NCBI GenBank assembly: GCA_005789925.1
Contig: SXWG01000117.1
Location: 1 to 10,095 of the forward strand
DNA: 10,095 nucleotides
Origin: Actinomycetota bacterium
GTDB lineage: Bacteria > Actinomycetota > Acidimicrobiia > Acidimicrobiales > Ilumatobacteraceae
Direction: 5' to 3'
The position numbers were made by a program, and so were the translations under genes. This document shows positions 5,959 through 10,095 of the stretch, piece by piece; positions within the stretch are counted from its first letter, which is position 1; the number at the start of each line of letters is the position of its first letter. Under the pieces are notes generated by a model. It worked only from the letters and a program-made list of their open reading frames with translations. It was not told the origin of the DNA and made no database searches.

Positions 5959-7311
5959 TCAGATGCCGTTGGCGCGAATGAGCTCGGCGACGCGGAATGC
6001 AAGGTCAAGTGATTGCCTTCCGTTCAGTCGCGGATCGCAGACTGTTTCGTAACGATCATCGAGGTCATCATTGCCGAGATCGTCTGCACCACCGAGGCAT
6101 TCGGTGACGTCGTCGCCGGTGAGTTCGATGTGGATGCCACCTGGCCATGTGCCCTCAGCCTTGTGGGCTCGCACAAAACCGGCGATTTCCCCGATGATCG
6201 TGTCGAGGTGACGGGTCTTGCGCCCAGACGGTGTGGCGTAGGTGTTTCCGTGCATTGGATCGCATGCCCACACCACCGGGTGTCCGGCGTCGTGAACTGC
6301 GCGCAACAGTGGACGCAGTTCATCTTCCACTTTGTCGGCGCCCATACGAGAGATGAGAGTGAGGCGGCCCGGCACTCGTGCGGGGTTTAGCACCTGGCAC
6401 AGCTCAAGAACCCATTCAGGGTCTGTTCCGGGACCGATCTTGCAACCGACAGGGTTGCCGACACCGCGCAAGAACTCGATGTGTGCTCCGTCCATCTGTC
6501 GAGTGCGCTCGCCGATCCACAACATGTGTGCAGAGCAGTCGTACCAACCACCTGTGAGCGAGTCTTGGCGGGTGAGGGCTTCTTCGTAGCCGAGGATGAG
6601 TGCTTCGTGACTGGTGAACACATCGACTTCATGCAATGCAGACGTGTTCTCTGTGTCGATACCACACGCGCGCATGAAGAGCAGTGCACGTTCGATTTCG
6701 GCAGCGAGCGATTCGTAACGCTGACCTTCCGGACTTGATGCCACGAACTCTTGAGTCCAGGCGTGAACTCGATTGAGATCTGCAAAACCACCCTTGGTGA
6801 ACGCGCGCAACAGATTCAACGTGCTTGCTGACTGGTGGTATGCCTGCACGAGCCGTTCGGGGTCTGGCATGCGCGCAGCCTCTGTCGGCGTGGGGTCATT
6901 CACGATGTGTCCGCGGAATGAGGGAATCTCGAGGTCACCGACTTTTTCTGTGGGGCTCGAACGAGGCTTTGCAAACTGCCCAGCCATGCGTCCGACCTTC
7001 ACCACCGGCACGCCCATCGAATAGGTGAGCACCACTGCCATTTGCAAGATGACACGCAACTTCTCGCGGATGTTGTTGGCGGAGAATTCTTCGAAGCTCT
7101 CGGCACAATCTCCGGCCTGCAACAAGAAGGCATTTCCGGCGGCCACTTTGGCGAGCGAGGATTGCAGCGACCGAGCTTCACCGGCGAACACGAGGGGCGG
7201 GTACGACGCGATGTGTTTCAGCGCACGGTCAAGACCCGCGTGGTCTGGCCAATCGGGTTGTTGTGCGGCGGGGTACGCCGTCCAGGAAGACGGAGTCCAA
7301 CTACGAGCCAT
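5959..7311 (-). CDS. aroG: 3-deoxy-7-phosphoheptulonate (DAHP) synthase, class II
   Basis: Catalyses condensation of phosphoenolpyruvate and erythrose-4-phosphate, the first committed step of the shikimate pathway to aromatic amino acids. At 450 residues it is close to the usual class II length (mycobacterial AroG is about 460). The metal-binding set is intact: Cys69 in QAGDCAESF, His354 in CDPMHGNT, Glu396 in HIELTGDDVTE and Asp426 in CDPRLNGRQSLDLAF. KVGRMAGQFAKPRS (105-118) and GNPVGCKIGPGTDPEW are further class II signatures. Start ATG 7311 (MARSWTPSSW) is 71 nt after the sigma-factor stop. A weak AAGG about 10 nt upstream may be its ribosome site, and I found no clear -10 box. It leads a minus-strand run with the hydrolase, orphan and MFS genes, an unusual set of followers for this enzyme. 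Confidence 0.97.
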   Translation of the reverse strand: MARSWTPSSWTAYPAAQQPDWPDHAGLDRALKHIASYPPLVFAGEARSLQSSLAKVAAGNAFLLQAGDCAESFEEFSANNIREKLRVILQMAVVLTYSMGVPVVKVGRMAGQFAKPRSSPTEKVGDLEIPSFRGHIVNDPTPTEAARMPDPERLVQAYHQSASTLNLLRAFTKGGFADLNRVHAWTQEFVASSPEGQRYESLAAEIERALLFMRACGIDTENTSALHEVDVFTSHEALILGYEEALTRQDSLTGGWYDCSAHMLWIGERTRQMDGAHIEFLRGVGNPVGCKIGPGTDPEWVLELCQVLNPARVPGRLTLISRMGADKVEDELRPLLRAVHDAGHPVVWACDPMHGNTYATPSGRKTRHLDTIIGEIAGFVRAHKAEGTWPGGIHIELTGDDVTECLGGADDLGNDDLDDRYETVCDPRLNGRQSLDLAFRVAELIRANGI

Positions 7312-7363
7312 GGTCCACAGCCTTGCGGGGGATCAGGCGATTTGCAAAGCGAATTTTGCGCGA

Positions 7364-7384
7364 GAGTCGCCGACGAGGCGACTC
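7364..7384 (-). terminator. Hairpin over the sigma-factor stop codon
   Basis: GAGTCGCC (7364-7371) and GGCGACTC (7377-7384) form a perfect 8-bp GC-rich stem with a 5-nt loop. On the minus strand the stem begins within the TGA of the sigma gene (7385-7383). No U-run follows, so it is either a U-less intrinsic terminator, a 3'-end stabiliser, or an attenuating structure ahead of the DAHP synthase gene, which starts 53 nt further on. The rest of the 71-nt gap contains a weak GCAAA/TTTGC stem and nothing else I can support. Confidence 0.4.
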
Positions 7385-8210
7385 AGGCAGCCAAGATGCG
7401 CTCGGCGTCCTCGCGGAGACCTTCGACAGCGCGGCTGACAAGACGACGTGCGGCTTCAGCGGTGACACCGAGGTCTTCGCCGACTTCACGGAAGCTCTTG
7501 CGCTCACCATCGATGAGACCGAAACGAGCCTCAACGGCGTAACGAGCACGCTCGTCGAGAGTGCCGAGCAGTTCACTCAGTAGTTCGCTGTCGACCAACG
7601 CCATGACGGCGTCTTCAGGGGTTCCCTGCCCGTTGTCCATGAGGTCGCCGAGGGTGGCATCACCGTCGTCGCCGACGGTCTTGTCGAGCGACACTGGGGT
7701 GGTGAGACGGTGCAACTCTGCATTGCCTGCATCGAGGGTCTCTCCATCACCACTTGCTTGACGCAAAGCAGCGCGCAAGCTGGCCGAGCGATCGCCAGGA
7801 ATGCGGATGAGGCTGGCCTTCTGGTCGAGCGCACGACCGATGGCCTGACGGATCCAGAACGTCGCGTAGGTGGAGAACTTGAAGCCACGGCGCCAGTCGA
7901 ACTTGTCGACCGCGTGCTCGAGACCAAGGTTGCCCTCTTGGATGAGGTCGAGGAGGTCCATGCCCTGGGGCAGGGGGTACCGACGCGCGATAGAGACGAC
8001 GAGGCGGAGGTTCGAGCGGATGAACCGGTCCTTTGCCGCGGCAGCGTTACGCAGGTCGCGTCGGAGGGCGGCACCACGCTCGCCAGATTCGAGGCGCTTG
8101 GCCGCATCGCGGCCCGCCTCGATGGCCTTAGAGAGCTCGCGCTCGTCCTCGGCTGTGAGCAAGGCAACCTTGCCAATTTCGTTCAGATAGAGACCAATTG
8201 AGTCATTCAT
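7383..8210 (-). CDS. Sigma-70 family RNA polymerase sigma factor (group 2 / primary-like, divergent)
   Basis: A 275-residue sigma factor that directs RNA polymerase to promoters. Region 1.2 is DSIGLYLNEIGKVALLTAEDE (3-23, near-canonical). Region 2 runs 61-128 with SNLRLVVSIARRY (66-78), the core-binding DLLDLIQEGNLGL (85-97) and the -10 reading part FKFSTYATFWIRQAIGRAL (110-128). Region 4 is at 217-267 with a helix-turn-helix around SFREVGEDLGVTAEAARRLV. Region 1.1 is absent, as expected for group 2. Oddities are a Phe in place of the first Trp of TYATWWIRQAI, a Gly where Thr usually follows QAI, a shortened or diverged region 3 (about 132-195), and a changed -35 recognition helix (VTAEAARRLV versus the usual VTRERIRQIE). 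Start ATG 8210 fits the start of region 1.2; no Shine-Dalgarno precedes it. It is probably an alternative sigma factor for stationary phase or stress (inference). Confidence 0.92.
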   Translation of the reverse strand: MNDSIGLYLNEIGKVALLTAEDERELSKAIEAGRDAAKRLESGERGAALRRDLRNAAAAKDRFIRSNLRLVVSIARRYPLPQGMDLLDLIQEGNLGLEHAVDKFDWRRGFKFSTYATFWIRQAIGRALDQKASLIRIPGDRSASLRAALRQASGDGETLDAGNAELHRLTTPVSLDKTVGDDGDATLGDLMDNGQGTPEDAVMALVDSELLSELLGTLDERARYAVEARFGLIDGERKSFREVGEDLGVTAEAARRLVSRAVEGLREDAERILAA

Positions 8211-8217
8211 GATGGAT

Positions 8218-8223
8218 CGTGTA
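8218..8223 (-). promoter_or_regulatory. Possible leaderless -10 box of the sigma-factor gene
   Basis: TACACG (8223 to 8218 on the minus strand) is followed by exactly 7 nt before ATG 8210, the same geometry as the P450 and 95-aa genes. It lacks the final T of TANNNT, so it is weaker. If used, the gene is leaderless and the upstream stem-loops would lie in the promoter DNA, not in the transcript. Confidence 0.25.
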
Positions 8224-8240
8224 ACCGTGTGTCCTGTGGT

Positions 8241-8291
8241 GTTGTTCCCATCTGACGGGTGGCGTCAGACACGCGGGGGTTGCGGAACAAC
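8241..8291 (-). other. Nested inverted repeat upstream of the sigma-factor gene (candidate structured leader RNA or operator)
   Basis: An outer perfect 8-bp pair, GTTGTTCC (8241-8248) with GGAACAAC (8284-8291), encloses an inner perfect 7-bp hairpin, TCTGACG (8251-8257) with CGTCAGA (8263-8269) and a 5-nt loop. On the minus strand the order is outer strand, 14 unpaired bases rich in C, inner hairpin, 2-nt linker, outer strand. This leaves 30 nt to the ATG. If transcription starts near 8318, this is a compact two-helix fold in the leader. No known riboswitch was recognised. As DNA it could equally be a protein-binding site. Confidence 0.4.
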
Positions 8292-8318
8292 TGGTGGGTG
8301 GGGGTGTCAATTTTGGGG

Positions 8319-8371
8319 AAATGTGAGAATAACACTTTCCGTTTCGTTTGTCGCCCCCCAATTTCACATTT
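8319..8371. repeat. Separated inverted half-sites AAATGTGA / TCACATTT
   Basis: AAATGTGA (8319-8326) and TCACATTT (8364-8371) are perfect 8-base inverted copies with 37 bp between them. In RNA the pairing could extend outward by G-C and G-U pairs to 8316/8374. They bracket a candidate sigma-gene promoter: one arm lies at its presumed start site, the other about 10 bp upstream of its -35. Such an arrangement suits two half-sites for a dimeric regulator or a looping operator (inference). Confidence 0.35.
8326..8354 (-). promoter_or_regulatory. Candidate upstream promoter of the sigma-factor gene
   Basis: On the minus strand GCGACA (8354-8349, four of six with TTGACA) and TATTCT (8331-8326, fits TANNNT) are separated by an ideal 17 nt. 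A start near 8318 would give a leader of about 108 nt that includes the nested inverted repeat. A perfect TTGACA also occurs at 8310-8305, but no TANNNT follows at 16-18 nt, so I preferred this pair. Confidence 0.35.
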
Positions 8372-8437
8372 TCTGAGATGCATTCGTCCCGACGTGCGCG
8401 TCCCCTCGTTGTCGGCTGAAACCCTTGTGGCACAGGG

Positions 8438-8464
8438 GTGTCAGCACGGGGCCGGACCTACACT
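8438..8464 (+). promoter_or_regulatory. Candidate leaderless promoter of nadD
   Basis: TACACT (8459-8464) fits TANNNT and lies 8 nt before GTG 8473. GTGTCA (8438-8443) is a four-of-six -35 with a 15-nt spacer. No Shine-Dalgarno sequence is present before the GTG, so a leaderless mRNA is likely. Confidence 0.45.
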
Positions 8465-8472
8465 TGGTCTCC

Positions 8473-9093
8473 GTGCCGCTACAAATAGGACTGTTCGGGG
8501 GCACGTTCGACCCCCCGCACGTGGGTCACATCGCGGCGGCTGTGAACGTGCGCCATGCCCTCGGGCTCGACCGCGTCCTCATGATGGTCGCAAGCGACCC
8601 GTATCAGAAGTCGGCCGTGCGCGTCGTGACTCCTGCCGATGCCCGTCTTGAGATGACTCGCGCCGCGTGCGCAGGGGTGCCTGGGCTCAAAGTGTCAGAC
8701 GCAGAGATCGTGCGCGGTGGACAGACATTCACTTTCGACACGGTGCGCGACATTCTCTCGTCTGCACCCGACACTGACATCTTCGTCATCGTCGGTGGCG
8801 ACACTGCAGCACGTGTCGAGTCGTGGCATCGTTGGCATGAGTTGGCAGCGATCGTGCACTTCGTCGTCATCGCACGTAGTGATGACGAGTTGTCGCTACC
8901 GCGTTCCATCGACTGGATTCGTGTCGACACACCTGTTATCGAGTGCTCGAGCACTGACCTGCGCCGACGCCTCTCTGACGGTGGCGACACCAATCATTTC
9001 TTGCCCCGTTCCGTCCTTGACGTCATTCACGCTCGTCATCTGTACGTCGATGACAGTCGTCGCCAACCACTGACCGCCAACACGGCCTCATGA
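8473..9093 (+). CDS. nadD: Nicotinate-nucleotide adenylyltransferase
   Basis: Transfers AMP from ATP to nicotinate mononucleotide to make deamido-NAD, the penultimate step of NAD biosynthesis, in the cytoplasm. At 206 residues it has the usual length. The nucleotidyltransferase signature GGTFDPPHVGH spans residues 9-19. The strand-loop VASDPYQKS (39-47) and the IVGGDTAARVESWHRW segment (106-121) fit NadD. ECSSTDLRRRL (157-167) is the SSTxIR-type ATP-binding motif. GTG 8473 (VPLQIGLFGG) is chosen because it puts the first beta strand directly at the N-terminus and follows a -10 box at 8 nt. The frame continues upstream to TTG 8425 with 16 residues that are not family-like. Its TGA overlaps the next ATG (ATGA, 9090-9093), so the two genes are coupled. 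Confidence 0.95.
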   Translation: MPLQIGLFGGTFDPPHVGHIAAAVNVRHALGLDRVLMMVASDPYQKSAVRVVTPADARLEMTRAACAGVPGLKVSDAEIVRGGQTFTFDTVRDILSSAPDTDIFVIVGGDTAARVESWHRWHELAAIVHFVVIARSDDELSLPRSIDWIRVDTPVIECSSTDLRRRLSDGGDTNHFLPRSVLDVIHARHLYVDDSRRQPLTANTAS

Positions 9094-10095
9094 GCGCAAT
9101 TCCCGAGCGTCGCCGTCGGCGCATGATCACGGCCATCGTTCTTGGAATCGTCGCACTCGTCGCTCTTCCCGCAGGTCTGGTGGTGAGCGCAACGACACTT
9201 CTCAATTCGACGGACGGACGAAACGTCACGGCAGACAGCACCATCAGAATTCCGTCGACCCCTGCCGCACTGCTTGCTGGAGTCGATGCGCGCGACGAGA
9301 TCGCGATGATCGCCGTGTTCGCTCTCTCGCCGAGTGGGCGCGGCGGCACGATCGTGTCAGTACCCGTCGGTTCGAATGCGCGCATCGGACGCACAGGGAC
9401 AATTCACCGTGTCGCAGACACGTACCGCGAGTCCGGATTCGACGCGTTCGCAATCGATGTCGAGGGACTCTTGAACGTATCGTTTGCTGCGTCAGCCAAG
9501 GTCGATGTTGCCGACCTGACGGCGATGTTGCAATCCGTTGGTGACCGCACGGTCGTCATCGACTCTGATGTGTATGACACGTCGCTCGACGGGTCGGTGC
9601 GGCAGATCGCGGTCGCCGGAGAGCAAGTGATGACGCCCGAGCAGATGGCGACGGCTTTGCTCGCAAGGCAACGTGGTGCCCCTGAGAGTCAACGCCTCGC
9701 GCGAATGAAGTCCCTGTGGACGGCGATTGCCGGTACGTCTCTGTCATCACCGGCGACATCGGTGCCGACCACCGGCGCGGCCGACACGTCGACGACCTCG
9801 ACCGTGGTTCCTACCGATGTCAATGAATTTTTCGCAGCGTTGCGCACGGGGCCGATTCAGTTGTGGCAGTTTGCGGCGACACCGGTACCGCAAGGCGAAC
9901 GCAACCCGGCGAACCTGGACCTCTACGACCTTGACCGGGCTGAAGTGGTGATGGTCATGGCGAGCGTCGCACCGAGCTCGGTGTCGGTCTCGTCGACGAA
10001 CGTCTCGTTCATGATCGACAGTCCGTTCGCAGATGCGTCGATCATCAAAAAAGCTGTCGAGCGTCTCATCTTGTTGAAGGTGAACGTGCTGGTCA
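9090..10095 (+). CDS. LCP-like (LytR-CpsA-Psr) membrane-anchored protein, 3' truncated by window edge
   Basis: The frame is open for 335 codons to the window end, starting in an ATGA overlap with nadD. Residues 5-12 are a basic cluster (ERRRRRM) followed by one hydrophobic helix (about 13-38), so the bulk lies outside the membrane. Residues 60-215 follow the layout of an LCP domain: LLAGVDARDEIAMIAVFALS (61-80), VSVPVGSNARIG (89-100), DTYRESGFDAFAIDVEGLLNV (110-130), and the late AGEQVMTPEQMATALLARQRG with an RLARMKSLWTAIAG helix. LCP enzymes attach polymers to the cell wall. A Thr/Ser/Pro linker (216-242) leads to further beta-rich sequence, and NVSFMIDSPFADASIIKKAV (about 304-323) may begin a LytR_C-type domain. 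The usual PRD arginine is replaced by PVG, so catalysis is doubtful. A ribosome silencing factor gene may follow nadD and this gene, as in related genomes (inference). Confidence 0.75.
   Translation, partial: MSAIPERRRRRMITAIVLGIVALVALPAGLVVSATTLLNSTDGRNVTADSTIRIPSTPAALLAGVDARDEIAMIAVFALSPSGRGGTIVSVPVGSNARIGRTGTIHRVADTYRESGFDAFAIDVEGLLNVSFAASAKVDVADLTAMLQSVGDRTVVIDSDVYDTSLDGSVRQIAVAGEQVMTPEQMATALLARQRGAPESQRLARMKSLWTAIAGTSLSSPATSVPTTGAADTSTTSTVVPTDVNEFFAALRTGPIQLWQFAATPVPQGERNPANLDLYDLDRAEVVMVMASVAPSSVSVSSTNVSFMIDSPFADASIIKKAVERLILLKVNVLV

Noticed and set aside
5946..6008. N-terminal extension of the serine hydrolase to a TTG at 6008
   Set aside because: It would overlap the DAHP synthase gene by 50 bp and adds only a Ser/Ala-rich tail; ATG 5945 gives a 13-nt gap.
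7710..8201. Long plus-strand open frame opposite the sigma gene
   Set aside because: It is a mirror of a clear sigma-factor gene in GC-rich DNA, with no recognisable protein features or start signals of its own.
8305..8310. Perfect TTGACA on the minus strand as the sigma-gene -35
   Set aside because: No TANNNT or similar -10 lies 16-18 nt downstream; the start would also fall inside the nested repeat.
8275..8318. G-rich stretch as a G-quadruplex
   Set aside because: Runs of G are present (8275-8279, 8296-8298, 8300-8304, 8315-8318), but loops are long and one run overlaps the nested inverted repeat; only a weak two-layer fold is possible.
8319..8371. Classical Crp binding site
   Set aside because: The TGTGA and TCACA half-sites are 37 bp or more apart instead of 6, so one dimer cannot bind in the usual way.
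8425..8472. nadD start at TTG 8425
   Set aside because: The added 16 residues are not family-like, and the -10 box at 8459 lies inside them; GTG 8473 puts the first beta strand at the N-terminus.
1..10095. CRISPR arrays, insertion sequences, tRNA or rRNA genes, phage genes
   Set aside because: No regularly spaced repeats, transposase or integrase motifs, cloverleaf arms or rRNA-like stretches were seen on either strand.

Overview
The window looks like chromosomal DNA of a high-GC actinobacterium, possibly Acidimicrobiia (Ilumatobacter-like). Support comes from GC-rich third positions, a CYP124-type P450, a class II (plant/mycobacterial-type) DAHP synthase, a primary-like group 2 sigma factor, a nadD-LCP gene pair, and start codons preceded at 7-8 nt by TANNNT boxes (leaderless genes). 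The taxonomic placement is inference. I see no mobile element, CRISPR array, tRNA or rRNA. Almost all of the window is coding and every gap is under 300 bp.

Region 1 (1-3525) looks like lipid or small-acid catabolism. It holds the C-terminal part of an amidohydrolase (+), a convergent cytochrome P450 (-), a divergently transcribed 95-aa orphan (+) and a thiolase (+). The P450 and the orphan share a 60-bp intergenic region with two back-to-back candidate leaderless promoters. The thiolase ends tail-to-tail with the next gene, and the two stop codons share one CTAG.

Region 2 (3522-7311, all minus) is a tight four-gene run, transcribed in the order DAHP synthase, beta-lactamase-fold serine hydrolase, 152-aa orphan, MFS transporter. 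Gaps are 13 nt, a 4-nt ATGA overlap and 1 nt, so the last three genes are probably translationally coupled behind the first enzyme of the shikimate pathway.

Region 3 (7364-8472) is a sigma-70 family gene (minus) with a hairpin over its stop codon and an unusually structured 262-bp upstream region. That region has a nested inverted repeat of 8 bp outside and 7 bp inside, and a second pair of 8-bp inverted half-sites that brackets a promoter-like sequence. This region and the sigma factor itself (shortened region 3, altered -35 recognition helix) are the least ordinary parts of the window.

Region 4 (8473-10095, plus) is nadD, followed with an ATGA overlap by a membrane-anchored LCP-like protein that runs off the right edge. 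It appears to lack the catalytic arginine motif of the family.
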